Positions 8,274 to 17,738 are shown, counted from the stretch's first letter. The stretch is DNA of 64,000 nucleotides from Nostoc sp. NIES-4103 (GCF_002368335.1 NZ_AP018288.1:7247246-7311245); one strand, 5' to 3'. Numbers and translations are program-made. Notes: generated from the sequence alone by a model not told the origin.

Positions 8274-8663
8274 GTGAAAAGTCCGATTATTACCAAAATA
8301 CTCATTACATCATTAGGTGTATTAACATTATTTTCCCCAAACCAAGCTTCTGCTCAATTAATACCACAACCTTGGGTTTCAGTTGGTGGAAACGAGGGTG
8401 ATACAACCTATGCTGTAGGAGTGAGGGCTTTCAATTTGGGCGTTGAGGTGGGAAGTGGCCCTGATGGTGCAACTGGGGTAGATGTTCTGAAATTTCTGAG
8501 TTTACCAGTGATTTCACCTTATGTCGGGCTTGGATATTACTCAGAAGATAAAGGTGTGGCAGTTTCAGGTGGTGTTCAGGTAAGCGCTACAAATAATCTT
8601 TTCATCGGTGCAGGTTACAATTCTGTTAGAGGATTTAACGGACAAGTGGGAATAAAATTCTAA
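8274..8663 (+). CDS. Small exported beta-barrel-like protein of unknown function
   Basis: This 129-residue protein has a clear signal peptide (positively charged MKSPIITK, a hydrophobic core, cleavage after NQASA near residue 27). The mature ~100 residues alternate polar and hydrophobic residues with many Gly and aromatic positions and end in VGIKF, a C-terminal aromatic as in outer-membrane strands. That suggests a small periplasmic or outer-membrane beta protein. I do not recognise a named family. GTG 8274 is the start because it sits behind TAGGAGAAAAGC, a good ribosome-binding site. A terminator follows the gene. Confidence 0.75.
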   Translation: MKSPIITKILITSLGVLTLFSPNQASAQLIPQPWVSVGGNEGDTTYAVGVRAFNLGVEVGSGPDGATGVDVLKFLSLPVISPYVGLGYYSEDKGVAVSGGVQVSATNNLFIGAGYNSVRGFNGQVGIKF

Positions 8664-8716
8664 TTTGTTTTGGCAAAATACGGTTAATTGGGTTTTGAGT
8701 TAACAGTTAATCAATT

Positions 8717-8746
8717 CCTCAGTCTATGCTTTCAGGCTAACTGAGG
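8717..8746 (+). terminator. Rho-independent terminator
   Basis: Arms CCTCAGT / ACTGAGG are followed directly by TTTTTTGCTTTTT, giving a classical terminator about 55 bases after the small exported protein gene. Confidence 0.8.
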
Positions 8747-8763
8747 TTTTTTGCTTTTTAAGA

Positions 8764-9209
8764 TCTTGCTGTGTACTATCTGATGAAGCCCAAATACCTA
8801 TTGTGCTTATTTTATCAAATTAAGCAACGCCTTTGCTCTTCCTTATGCCATTTTACTCAATTACTGATATAAATTCTTCCACTTCTGATTATCTACCAAC
8901 TTTCGGAAAGTTAACATTATTGTTTGAATATAGTCAATTTAGTTTGAATTAGGCTTTAATTGCCTGGAATTAAGCTCATGTTCAACTATTCTCAAATATA
9001 CATATTAATAATCCATTTTTTAATTATTTCCAATTAGTATTGATTGCATTGACACAAATAATCCCTTAAAGTATTAATATAAGCAAAGTCTAGTAATACG
9101 ATTTCTGAACGACAAGAATAGACAAAGTACAAAGTAATTGTCTAATGACAAGCTACTATCCGTCTTGTCAATAAATTGTTGACGTTATTTATTTAACAGG
9201 TATCTCCTT
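8764..9209. other. AT-rich intergenic region upstream of the WD40 gene
   Basis: No gene or convincing RNA was seen. The last 150 bases presumably contain the promoter of the WD40 gene, but no motif stands out. Confidence 0.4.
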
Positions 9210-11546
9210 ATGGAGCAAGGGTTAAGGTTACTAATTCAACTAGTACTAGAATTTTCACCTGTAATTGTATCTCTCATTCAAAGGAGAACAGAAGAAAGTT
9301 TAGCTACAACTAATTATCAATTACCACAAGTAATTCAAGAAGTTGCACAAATAATAAATACAAAAATTAATACCGATCATAGTTCAACAGGGTTTGAGCA
9401 AGAAAAATTTTTGCAACAGCAATTAGCAGTTTATCACCGCGAAACACAATTACAAATCACCAAGCAAGAGAGAGATACAGCACTCAAGTTACCAGAAGTT
9501 CATAAAATTCTTGATAGCTGGCCTTTAAGGCTATATCCTTCACAAATTTTAGAGTTTCACAATAGTCATGGACGTACACCTCTGAAAATTTTTCTGGCTC
9601 CTCCACAAGTACAGTTTGACCAATTTGACCACAGAAATGAAGGCACTTCTGAAATAGAGTTAATATTGGCTGAAGGTTTACGAGAGTTTGTGAATAAATA
9701 TTACTCCTTCCAAAGTTCCACTAGACCAACAGAGTTATTAGCAGGAGCTTGGGATAGTAAACGTTTTCATAGTGAATCGAGCATTAAAGCTTTATTTGGG
9801 GCGTTGAAGACCGAGCCTATTTTAATTTTAGAGTCGGAAAATGACGGAGATTATTTGAATTTTCGCATTGCTTATTGGGGTTTGGGGCAGGAAAAATATT
9901 ACTACAAAACTATCGCTCGTTTACCTTATAAAGAAATTGTCCAAGAATCAGCTAAAAATCGGGCTTTGGAGTGGAAAAAAATTAGAGATGAACTGCTAGC
10001 TTTAGGAGAAGATTTAGAAGAAATTAATCAAATTGGTAGAGATAATGTCTACAATTTGGCAATTTTAGAAAAGTTGCAAAAATGGCAAGATAAAGGAATT
10101 GATATTAGTAAGTTATCCTTACAATATCAAGTTAATCATCAGGATTTTGAAAAACTTTGCCAAGTATTAATCACTTGTCACTGTTTAGTTGCTGCTTGGG
10201 TGGCGGATGCTTATCATTTAGTGCATTATGATGTACCACCTTTGCTACCAGAGTTGCTGCCAAGTATGCTCAAAGATGCACTTGATTTGCAATCATTACA
10301 AGCAATTGTCACAGGTTATAAGCAAGTTTACCAAGCTTTAGAAAAAGAGCGACGTTATTGGATTCCAGAATTGGCTTTGCAACTAGCTCAGAGTTTATCT
10401 CATTTACCCGATCGCACTTGGGCACAAGAACAAATCGAATATTCAATATACACATGGTTGGAATTGCGTCAAGTCTGTCCCCAGGAATTTACCAGCCCCT
10501 TAGAAGCGATGCAATCAGCCATCAAGATAGAAGATGAAGAATATATCCATAAATTAAGAGATTATTTTCAGGCAGTGGGTGATAGTCAAAGCCTTGGGGA
10601 TGTTGAGAAACTGTTAAATGCGATCGCTCATTTCAAATACAAACGCACCCTAGAATCTCCCAATCTCGGCTATACCCTCTATGGACACACCGATAAAGTT
10701 GCATCAGTCGCCATTAGTCCAGATGGGGAGATATTAGTCAGCGGGTGTGCAGACAAAAGCATCAATCTCTGGAATCTCAATACTGGCAATCTCATCCGTA
10801 CCCTCACAGGAGATTTAGGCGAAGTTTCATCTGTAGCAGTTAGTCCCGATGGCAATTTTCTGGCTGTTGGTAGTTGCGAACATCCGAAAAGTAATGTACA
10901 AATCTGGCATTTGAAAACAGGCAAACTACTCCACACCCTCTTAGGACATCAAAAACCCGTTAATGTCGTAGCAATTAGCCCAGATGGGCAGATTCTAGCT
11001 AGTGGTAGTAACAAAATTAAGATTTGGCATTTGCACAAAGGCGATCGCATTTGTACATTGTGGCATTCATCCGCAGTTCATGCCGTGGCTATCAGTCCCG
11101 ATGCTAGCATCCTCGCCAGTGGTAGTTCTGACAGCAAAATCAGGTTGTGGAATCCCCGCACCGGCGATCCATTACGCACGCTCAACGGTCACGACAGAGA
11201 GATAAAATCAATTGCTATGAGTCCTGATGGACAACTGCTTTTTAGTGGTAGTGCTGACACAACCATCAAAATTTGGCATTTAATTACAGGCAAACTTCTT
11301 TATACCTTAACTGGGCACACAGATGAGGTGAAATCTTTAGCTGTTAGTCCCGATGGGCAAACCCTCTTTAGTGGTAGTGCTGACACAACCATCAAAACAT
11401 GGCGTATTGCCACAGGTGAACTGCTGCAAACCCTCACTGGACATTCAGGAATAGTAACTTCTGTAGCCTTAAGTCCTGATGGTAAGTTTCTTGCTAGCGG
11501 CAGTTCTGATAAAAGTATCAGGATGTGGCAAATTTTTGGTCATTAG
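9210..11546 (+). CDS. WD40 repeat protein with an unrecognised ~480-residue N-terminal region
   Basis: The protein has 778 residues. The C-terminal ~300 (from about residue 487) form seven WD40 repeats, each with the pattern TLxGHxxxVxSVAxSPDGxxLxSGSxDxxIxxW. They should fold as one seven-bladed propeller for protein-protein contacts. The N-terminal part has a short hydrophobic helix (LLIQLVLEFSPVIVSLI), a charged coiled segment, and then a globular region with WPLRLYPSQILEFHNSHGR and a strand-rich part around residues 190-240. I do not recognise this region. Cyanobacterial WD40 proteins often pair such regions with effectors or kinases, but no kinase, NTPase or protease motif is visible. The gene stands alone, and GTCAGTT repeats follow the stop. 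Confidence 0.85.
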   Translation: MEQGLRLLIQLVLEFSPVIVSLIQRRTEESLATTNYQLPQVIQEVAQIINTKINTDHSSTGFEQEKFLQQQLAVYHRETQLQITKQERDTALKLPEVHKILDSWPLRLYPSQILEFHNSHGRTPLKIFLAPPQVQFDQFDHRNEGTSEIELILAEGLREFVNKYYSFQSSTRPTELLAGAWDSKRFHSESSIKALFGALKTEPILILESENDGDYLNFRIAYWGLGQEKYYYKTIARLPYKEIVQESAKNRALEWKKIRDELLALGEDLEEINQIGRDNVYNLAILEKLQKWQDKGIDISKLSLQYQVNHQDFEKLCQVLITCHCLVAAWVADAYHLVHYDVPPLLPELLPSMLKDALDLQSLQAIVTGYKQVYQALEKERRYWIPELALQLAQSLSHLPDRTWAQEQIEYSIYTWLELRQVCPQEFTSPLEAMQSAIKIEDEEYIHKLRDYFQAVGDSQSLGDVEKLLNAIAHFKYKRTLESPNLGYTLYGHTDKVASVAISPDGEILVSGCADKSINLWNLNTGNLIRTLTGDLGEVSSVAVSPDGNFLAVGSCEHPKSNVQIWHLKTGKLLHTLLGHQKPVNVVAISPDGQILASGSNKIKIWHLHKGDRICTLWHSSAVHAVAISPDASILASGSSDSKIRLWNPRTGDPLRTLNGHDREIKSIAMSPDGQLLFSGSADTTIKIWHLITGKLLYTLTGHTDEVKSLAVSPDGQTLFSGSADTTIKTWRIATGELLQTLTGHSGIVTSVALSPDGKFLASGSSDKSIRMWQIFGH

Positions 11547-11548
11547 TT

Positions 11549-11578
11549 TAGTTGTCAGTTGTCAGTTGTCAGTTGTCA
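11549..11578. repeat. Short tandem GTCAGTT repeats
   Basis: Three to four units of GTCAGTT lie just after the WD40 stop codon. The same heptamer recurs at 36508-36531 and near 58065-58090 in the window. Confidence 0.8.
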
Positions 11579-11794
11579 TTAGTTATTTTTCCCTGCGCCC
11601 CTGCTCTCCTTCCCTTGGGAATTTAGGTTAGACTTATGTTTTAACTTAAGTCTAGTACCTAAAGGTAGACTTATCTATTTACAAGTCATATCTAAAGGTA
11701 GAGAATAATGGTTAACTCAAATTGGGCAACTTTTTAGAGGGTGTTGATTCTCCTGAAATTGCTGCCTATTCATCCCTAGTGCAACCGAGGTCAG

Positions 11795-12817
11795 ATGACG
11801 CAATCTTCAAACCAAGTCAAACAGTGGGAAAAACGTCGTGTGGAAGCACATCGTTACTACCAACGGGGAAAATTTCAAGAATATCTCGACCTGGCGATCG
11901 AGAACTTAGAATTAGCTAGAGCAATTTCAGATCGAGCAAGAGTTGGTTATACATTGAATGACATTGGTTTAGCCCACCTCGGTTGCTGGCAACTACCAAA
12001 AGCATTAGAGTGTTTCCATGAAGCGCTAAAGCTTGCTGTTGAACTTGACAACATCCAAGCAAAGGCAAATGCTCTCAGCAATCTCGGTTCTACTTACAGC
12101 CGTCTAGGACAGTTTTCACAAGCCTTGGAGCATTTTGAGCAAGCTGTGCTAATCTTCAGGGAATTGCAGGACATTCAAGGCGAAATTGCCACTCTCAATG
12201 ATATGGCATTGATTTATACCAAGTTGGGAGAACCGAAGCGAGCCTTGTTGCTACAACATCAAATTTTAGCAAGGCGGCGATCGCTAGGAGACTTTTCTGG
12301 TGAAGCCACAACCCTAAATGGCATTGGTTTTGCCTACAGCACTTTAGGTCAGTATGAAGAAGCTTTAAAATATCTGACCGAAGCACTACCAATTCAAAGA
12401 GCTGTCAAGAATTTGGTTGGTGAAGCAACCACCTTAAATAATATAGCCACTGTCTACAATGATTTAAGACAACCTCAACAAGCACTATTGCTATACAATC
12501 AAGTTCTATTGACACGCCAAGCAATAGGCGATCGCTCTGGTGAAGCCACAACCCTGAACAACATTGGTTTTACCTACAGTAACCTCGCAGAATATAGGCA
12601 AGCACTCAAGTACTACAAACAAGCGATCGCCATTTATCAAGAACTAGGTGACTGTCTAGGAGAAATTTCCACTTTGCTAAATATGGGAAGCGTTTATTTA
12701 ACGACAAAACGCAAAAAGTTAGCGCGATCGTGCTTTCAAAATGCCCAAGAATTAGCCAAGCAAATCGAATATGGCTCACTTTTAGAAAAAGTACAGTTGT
12801 TTATGAATTCACTTTAA
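11795..12817 (+). CDS. Tetratricopeptide repeat protein
   Basis: This 340-residue protein is built almost entirely of about seven 40-residue TPRs of the TPR_12 type, with repeated cores such as GEATTLNNIGFTYSNLAEYRQ and ALKYYKQAIAIYQELGD. Such arrays act as scaffolds for protein partners, and no enzyme domain is attached. The first 35 residues (SNQVKQWEKRRVEAHRYYQR) are a charged helix. ATG 11795 follows GAGGTCAG as a weak ribosome-binding site. It may form a functional pair with the WD40 gene just upstream on the same strand, but the 248-base gap with repeats argues for separate transcription. Confidence 0.9.
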   Translation: MTQSSNQVKQWEKRRVEAHRYYQRGKFQEYLDLAIENLELARAISDRARVGYTLNDIGLAHLGCWQLPKALECFHEALKLAVELDNIQAKANALSNLGSTYSRLGQFSQALEHFEQAVLIFRELQDIQGEIATLNDMALIYTKLGEPKRALLLQHQILARRRSLGDFSGEATTLNGIGFAYSTLGQYEEALKYLTEALPIQRAVKNLVGEATTLNNIATVYNDLRQPQQALLLYNQVLLTRQAIGDRSGEATTLNNIGFTYSNLAEYRQALKYYKQAIAIYQELGDCLGEISTLLNMGSVYLTTKRKKLARSCFQNAQELAKQIEYGSLLEKVQLFMNSL

Positions 12818-12890
12818 AGTATTGGGGACTGGGGACTAGGAGATGAATTTTCGTAAGGAATTACTTAGGATTGCTATTGCCTTATCCCCA

Positions 12891-13280
12891 TCACCTAAAT
12901 GGAAGTGGTTTCGCGCAACTTTGCAGATATTTAACTAGCGGTTGTGCATTTTGAGGTAGGCTGAGGTCATCAAACGAAACAGTACGTTGCCCTTGACTAG
13001 TTTCGACAGTAATGTTGTAGTTAAACAAATCACGAGCATTAGGCGCGTGTTTACTTTCAGCTTCCAGAATACCACTTTGTTCCACTAATGACTGTAATTG
13101 AGCTGCTTCATCGGGGGTAAGCGAATCTGTATTCAGTTCGCAACCCCTTCTCAAGCCTGCGTATCCTCCTGACTGAGAAAAGTTGACTTTCATGGCTGAG
13201 TAAACCTCACCGATTGGTAGACAAGTAAAAAAAAGAATAAGCATGAAAGATAAAAGATATAAATTCACATTTTGCACCAA
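12891..13280 (-). CDS. Emfourin-like (protealysin inhibitor family) small protein
   Basis: The 129-residue product has, from residue 30, the pattern of emfourin/protealysin-inhibitor domains: MKVNFSQSGGYAGLRRG, a helix LTPDEAAQLQSLVEQSG, and FNYNITVETSQGQRTVSFDD with a C-terminal LVKYL helix. Family members inhibit M4 metalloproteases. The first 29 residues look like a signal peptide (LYLLSFMLILFFTCLPIGEVYSA), which would export the inhibitor. Alternatively the internal ATG at 13193, exactly at the domain start, gives the usual cytosolic form. No M4 protease gene is in this window. The family call is by pattern and was not checked by search. Confidence 0.7.
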   Translation of the reverse strand: MVQNVNLYLLSFMLILFFTCLPIGEVYSAMKVNFSQSGGYAGLRRGCELNTDSLTPDEAAQLQSLVEQSGILEAESKHAPNARDLFNYNITVETSQGQRTVSFDDLSLPQNAQPLVKYLQSCAKPLPFR

Positions 13281-13361
13281 TTCCTAAAATTGCCTCATAT
13301 TTCATACTTCACACTTTTTCCTCACTATTTGCCATCCTCTTGAAGATGCAGAATGATTTCA

Positions 13362-13410
13362 GTCAATAGTCAATAGTCAATAGTCATCAGTCAATAGACA
13401 ATAGTCATTA
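13362..13410. repeat. Short tandem repeats related to CAATAGT
   Basis: Imperfect copies of the heptamer (A/G)TCAATA(G) run through this stretch, immediately left of the MITE at 13440. Confidence 0.7.
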
Positions 13411-13439
13411 AGATAAGATATGCAACTTTGATGTAAAAC

Positions 13440-13630
13440 AACGTGAGTTCGATGACCTCTCCCTCCCGGCCTCCCTCTCCTAAAAGGCGTACTCCTTCGG
13501 AGAAGCAAGCTACGCGAAGCGTCTCCGTCAGGAGAGGGAGGAGGAACGAAAAAATAAGGGTTTTACTCCCCTCTCCTTGTAGGAGAGGGGCCGGGGGAGA
13601 GGTTAAAATAGCACTTGTCGAACTCACGTT
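13440..13630. mobile_element. MITE-like element with 5-bp target duplication AAAAC
   Basis: The 191-bp element starts AACGTGAGTTCGA and ends with the complement TCGAACTCACGTT (13-bp perfect terminal repeats). It is flanked by AAAAC on both sides (13435-13439 and 13631-13635). Its interior holds C-rich CTCTCCC blocks and a dispersed repeat around ACTCCTTCGGAGAAGCAAG at about 13490-13530. A related right end (TCGAACTCACGTT) lies at 34119-34131. No real gene is present; the open frames on both strands are chance products of the low-complexity sequence. Confidence 0.85.
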
Positions 13631-13837
13631 AAAACAGTTTATCTATCAGTTATAGCTGTCGCCAGTAGTGTTAGGACATCAACAGATGATAAAACCTAGA
13701 CACAAAAAGAATTTTCACCCAGTACCCAGTCCCTATTGCCCCTAATCCCCAACGCCACTTGCTTCAAGCCGGGAAACCCGTCCAACGCAGTGGCTCCTCC
13801 CTGCGGTCGTGGGGGCCCCGAGTTCCCCAGTCCCCAG

Positions 13838-16330
13838 CTATAATTGTTGAACCAAATTTCTCACTTGAGTTGCAGAATCTTGTTGTAATGCTGATGCCGC
13901 GATCGCAACCGCTTCATCTAGACTTATTTGTGCGATCGCCTGCTTAATTATAGGTATACTTTGAGGATTCACACTTAATTCATCCAGCCCCAAACCTAGT
14001 AAAATTGGTGTTGCTAAGGAATCGGCTGCCAGTTCACCACATAATCCTACCCAAATTCCTGCTGTATGTGCAGCTTGGACAGTTTGTTGTACCATACGTA
14101 ACACCGCTGGATGTAGGGCATCAGCTAAAGAAGCTACTCGCGGGTTAGTGCGATCGCCTGCCATGACGTATTGACTGAGGTCATTAGTACCTATACTGAA
14201 AAAGTCTACTTCTGTAGCTAATTGATCAGCCATCGCTACTGCTGCGGGTACTTCTATCATAATGCCTACTGCGATCGCTTCATCAAAGGCAATACCCGCT
14301 TGCCTCAGTTCAGCTTGGGCTTCACTCAAAATTGCCTTAGCCGCCCGTACCTCAGTTACAGTAGCAATCATCGGCAACATCACCTTAATATTATTATGTG
14401 CTGCACTAGCTCGTAAAATTGCCCGCAACTGAGTTTTGAACAAATCGGGATGATCCAAACAAAAACGAATTCCTCGCCAACCTAAAAATGGGTTGGCTTC
14501 TGGAACCTTGACTATATAGGGAAGCGGTTTGTCACCACCGGCATCGAGAGTACGAATAATTAACGGACGAGCATCCAAAACTTGAGCGATCGCTTGGTAT
14601 ACTGTGTATTGCTCTTCCTCTGTGGGTGCGTTTGTTCGCCCCAAATACAGAAACTCGGTGCGAAGCAGTCCCACTCCCTCGGCACCGTTAGCCACAGCAA
14701 CTTGCACATCAGATATACTACCAATATTGGTGAAAACCTTAACTTGCTTGCCATCACGGGTAATTGCTGGCTGATGTGCCGCAGCTTGTGCTTCTTGAGT
14801 AGCAGTTTGCCAAGCTTCCCGTTTTGCCTCTAATAAATCCAGGATATCTGGCTCTGGTTCTACCCAAGCTTTACCACTCTCACCATCGAGTGCCATCAGT
14901 GTACCATCTTCCAAGAGTAGCACCTCTGTATCTACACCCAAGACTGCCGGAATGCCTAATGTCCGGGCGATAATTGCACTGTGGGAAGTGGCGCTACCAT
15001 GAGTAGTGCAAATACCTAGTACCTTTGTTGGGTCTAGTGCAGCAGTATCCGAGGGTGTTAAATCTGTCGCCACTAAAATAGCTGGTTCTGCTAGATGCAG
15101 TTCACTCGGAACATTTCCCAAGAGCAACCGTAGCACCCTTTGCCCCACATCCACAACATCGTCAACTCGCTCTTGTAAGTAAGAATCCTCAAGGGTGCGG
15201 TAAGAATTTGCCACCTCATCCACTACCGCTTGCCAAGCAGCCTCAGCATTGAGGTGGTGATCCAAAATACGTTCGTGAACAGCTTCCAACAACACCGGGT
15301 CTTCTAAAAATAACAGATGGGCATCAAAGATGGCGGCTTCCGCATCGCCAATTTGAATAGACGCGTGTGAAAATAGTGCTTGAATTTCTTGCTGGGCTGT
15401 GTGAATTGCTGTTTGTAAACGCTGCCACTCTGCTTGTGGATCATTTACGTGATATTGCGGTACTGTAATGGTGGGTGATTGATAATGGACAACAGGCGCG
15501 ATCGCTACTCCTGGAGACGCGGCAATTCCTGAAAGTTCGCCAGGAATAGCTGGGGTAACTTGATGTTGTGTAGCAACAGGAGGCAAAGCAGTATCATCTT
15601 CACCAAAGTTAGTAGCAAATAATGCTTGCAAAGCAGCCAGTGCTTCATCAGCATCAGCACCAGTGGCACTAATTGCTAGTTCATGTCCTTGACGTACCCC
15701 TAAAATTGCTACTTGGTTGATACTATCGCCCCGGACAAATTCAGTATTTCTAGTGAGATTCTTGACCTTGATTTGGGATTGAAACCGAGATGCAGTTGCG
15801 ACAAACAAAGCCGCAGGACGCGCGTGTAATCCCAACCTGTTGCTGACAGTCACCCGAATTTCTTGAGTTGGGTATTCTAAATTCGTTACCGTAGGGGCGT
15901 ACAGTTGTACGCCCCTATCATCAATTTCCAACTGAGTTGCTTTTGCTACTAGTGCGTTGCGTGCTTCTGCCATAACTTGCTGAATATTTTTCCCAGCAGC
16001 AGCTGCAACTACAGCAGCGATCGCACCTTCTACCAAGGGTGCCTCACATAAATATACTTGTTTTCGTTGTGTTTCTGGCAGAAACTCTATAGCCATTTCT
16101 GCACTCATTAAAGCACTACCTAGATCCATTAATACTAATACACCATCATTGCTGAAAACAGAAGCGATCGCCTCATAAACCTGCATTGGATCTGTACCCA
16201 GTGGGTTTTCAGCATCATCAATACCTGCTGCGACAGCTAGGGGGACATTACCCTGAACCATCTGTGCTGCAAGTTCCTGTACGCCAAGCGCTAGTTGTTT
16301 ACTGTGAGAAACGATAACAATTCCAACCAC
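13838..16330 (-). CDS. DhaM-HPr-enzyme I phosphotransferase fusion
   Basis: The 830-residue cytoplasmic protein joins three phosphotransfer domains. Residues 1 to about 130 are an EIIA-mannose-like DhaM domain with the phospho-accepting His9 in IVIVSHSKQLA. Residues 157-245 are an HPr domain with His169 in GLHARPA and a Ser46-like SINQ site. Residues 265-830 are enzyme I with His450 in GSATSHSAIIA and the PEP-binding region (GGDKPLPY, IEVPAAV, NDLSQY, GLCGELA). All three active histidines are kept. Known DhaM proteins pass phosphate from PEP to the dihydroxyacetone kinase DhaK-DhaL. No dhaK or dhaL is in the window, so the partner must be elsewhere or different. The DhaM-HPr linker contains a dispersed palindrome. 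Confidence 0.93.
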   Translation of the reverse strand: MVGIVIVSHSKQLALGVQELAAQMVQGNVPLAVAAGIDDAENPLGTDPMQVYEAIASVFSNDGVLVLMDLGSALMSAEMAIEFLPETQRKQVYLCEAPLVEGAIAAVVAAAAGKNIQQVMAEARNALVAKATQLEIDDRGVQLYAPTVTNLEYPTQEIRVTVSNRLGLHARPAALFVATASRFQSQIKVKNLTRNTEFVRGDSINQVAILGVRQGHELAISATGADADEALAALQALFATNFGEDDTALPPVATQHQVTPAIPGELSGIAASPGVAIAPVVHYQSPTITVPQYHVNDPQAEWQRLQTAIHTAQQEIQALFSHASIQIGDAEAAIFDAHLLFLEDPVLLEAVHERILDHHLNAEAAWQAVVDEVANSYRTLEDSYLQERVDDVVDVGQRVLRLLLGNVPSELHLAEPAILVATDLTPSDTAALDPTKVLGICTTHGSATSHSAIIARTLGIPAVLGVDTEVLLLEDGTLMALDGESGKAWVEPEPDILDLLEAKREAWQTATQEAQAAAHQPAITRDGKQVKVFTNIGSISDVQVAVANGAEGVGLLRTEFLYLGRTNAPTEEEQYTVYQAIAQVLDARPLIIRTLDAGGDKPLPYIVKVPEANPFLGWRGIRFCLDHPDLFKTQLRAILRASAAHNNIKVMLPMIATVTEVRAAKAILSEAQAELRQAGIAFDEAIAVGIMIEVPAAVAMADQLATEVDFFSIGTNDLSQYVMAGDRTNPRVASLADALHPAVLRMVQQTVQAAHTAGIWVGLCGELAADSLATPILLGLGLDELSVNPQSIPIIKQAIAQISLDEAVAIAASALQQDSATQVRNLVQQL
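15892..15917. repeat. Dispersed palindrome inside the DhaM-HPr linker
   Basis: Perfect 11-bp arms (TAGGGGCGTAC / GTACGCCCCTA) enclose AGTT. Read in frame on the minus strand it encodes RGVQLYAP between the DhaM and HPr domains. Its form is that of a REP-like intergenic palindrome, yet it sits inside a gene. Confidence 0.85.
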
Positions 16331-16468
16331 TGCAACACCATCAACCTTGTTGAGAGTCTTGTGCTTAGCCAGTTACCAAAAAAGTGCTGAGTGCTGAGTA
16401 CGGAAGCAGCACTAGTACTAATGAACTATTTAATTTTTATTCCACACCGCTAAGAACAGCACCTATCT

Positions 16469-17671
16469 TCATTGCAATTGCAACTGTCCAAAAACTTTCT
16501 GGTTTTTCTGGCTAGAAATACGAACAGAATAGCCTTTTTTCAGGTTTATGTGCGGTGTCCACTCATAAACCCCATCGCTAGCGGTGCTTTCAGATATATT
16601 TTGGACAAGTTTCTCACCATCGTACAACTTAATTGTGACTTCGCCATCCAGATTATCTCGCCACAATATTAAATAAGGTTGATTTTTTTCCAGCAGTACT
16701 TTACCAACAGGCTGACTGACAAAGATATGTGAGGCAATTGGCTTTTTGCTTTTTCTGCGGAATCCCAGATAATGAGGTAAGTGACGAAAGGTAGGATTTG
16801 CTTCTAGATTAGCCAGTTGAGGAACGATAATGTTTCTTCTTTGGGAATTAAATAGATAAGTTGAGCGACCGCCGTCAACCGTGATGATATCTCCTTTCAC
16901 TCCCAATTTGCGTAATAAATCGGCTGCTTCATCCAGTGTTGCTGAGTTTACAGTCATAATCAGCAATAGTTCATTGCCTTTTACACCATCTTTACCCAAA
17001 GTACCGATCAGTTGGTACTTATTTGCTGGATTTTTAGCTAATACATTCGCCGGATGGTCACTATATTTATAAGTGACTATGGCATTTTTCACATTCTTTT
17101 GATTGAGAGGCGCACCAGTAACAGGATTGTAATCGGTAATGTATGCTTGCTTGTCATCCCAAACCAAAGCCTTGAGGCGAACTGTACGGTAATACTGATT
17201 TTTTGGCTGTCTGACAGGCCCATAGGGACTATTTCCACCAGTGATGACTACATCATTTAATTTAATGGGAAAAGATAACTGTGTACTGGATTGGTACTGC
17301 TCAAAAAAAGAACAGTTGATGATGGAAAAAATATCATTCCTGTAAAGTGCTTGGTATTCTTCAGCAACTTTTGAAAATAACTTATTCTGAAAAAATGGGC
17401 TGTAATATTTACCTTCGCCTTTGTAATATTTACCTTGATCTAAACCCATATTATCAACCTCTCCAATGAGTTGGTCTATGTGCATTTTACGCAGGTCGAT
17501 AATTTGTAAATAAGCTTCGTTACCATTATTTAATTGTTTTTTATATAAAGCTGCACCATCTATGACATGAAGCGGCTGATAGGTAGATAAAGGATTAGAG
17601 GCTTGGGCAATTAATAAGCTGCTGACGAGCGTTACTAAGAAAGAAAAGAAGATGATTACAGCATTCATCAA
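16469..17671 (-). CDS. Secreted phosphodiester glycosidase (NAGPA-type) domain protein
   Basis: The 400-residue protein has an N-terminal signal sequence (NAVIIFFSFLVTLVSSLLIAQA) and a central phosphodiester glycosidase domain of the kind found in the GlcNAc-1-phosphodiester uncovering enzyme. The conserved core includes INCSFFEQY, ITGGNSPYGP, and DIITVDGGRSTYLFN with the GG-S motif. The C-terminal ~90 residues (from KPIASHIFVSQPVG) look like a beta-sandwich add-on. The likely site is the periplasm or outside the cell, cutting sugar-phosphodiester bonds in glycans; the substrate is unknown. It may be co-transcribed with the downstream DhaM fusion, but 138 bases separate them. A second family member lies at 36639. 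Confidence 0.82.
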   Translation of the reverse strand: MMNAVIIFFSFLVTLVSSLLIAQASNPLSTYQPLHVIDGAALYKKQLNNGNEAYLQIIDLRKMHIDQLIGEVDNMGLDQGKYYKGEGKYYSPFFQNKLFSKVAEEYQALYRNDIFSIINCSFFEQYQSSTQLSFPIKLNDVVITGGNSPYGPVRQPKNQYYRTVRLKALVWDDKQAYITDYNPVTGAPLNQKNVKNAIVTYKYSDHPANVLAKNPANKYQLIGTLGKDGVKGNELLLIMTVNSATLDEAADLLRKLGVKGDIITVDGGRSTYLFNSQRRNIIVPQLANLEANPTFRHLPHYLGFRRKSKKPIASHIFVSQPVGKVLLEKNQPYLILWRDNLDGEVTIKLYDGEKLVQNISESTASDGVYEWTPHINLKKGYSVRISSQKNQKVFGQLQLQ

Positions 17672-17738
17672 TATTTTTTTAATAAATCTTAGGTAATACC
17701 AATTATATATTATAGCAGTTATAAATTGAGGAACAATG

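Noticed and set aside
11722..11919. Frame overlapping the start of the TPR gene
   Set aside because: It is a different frame of the same DNA without repeat or domain character, ending inside the TPR gene.
13443..13655. Open frames on both strands between 13391 and 13655
   Set aside because: They lie inside a MITE with low-complexity C/G-rich sequence, overlap each other, and have no family features.
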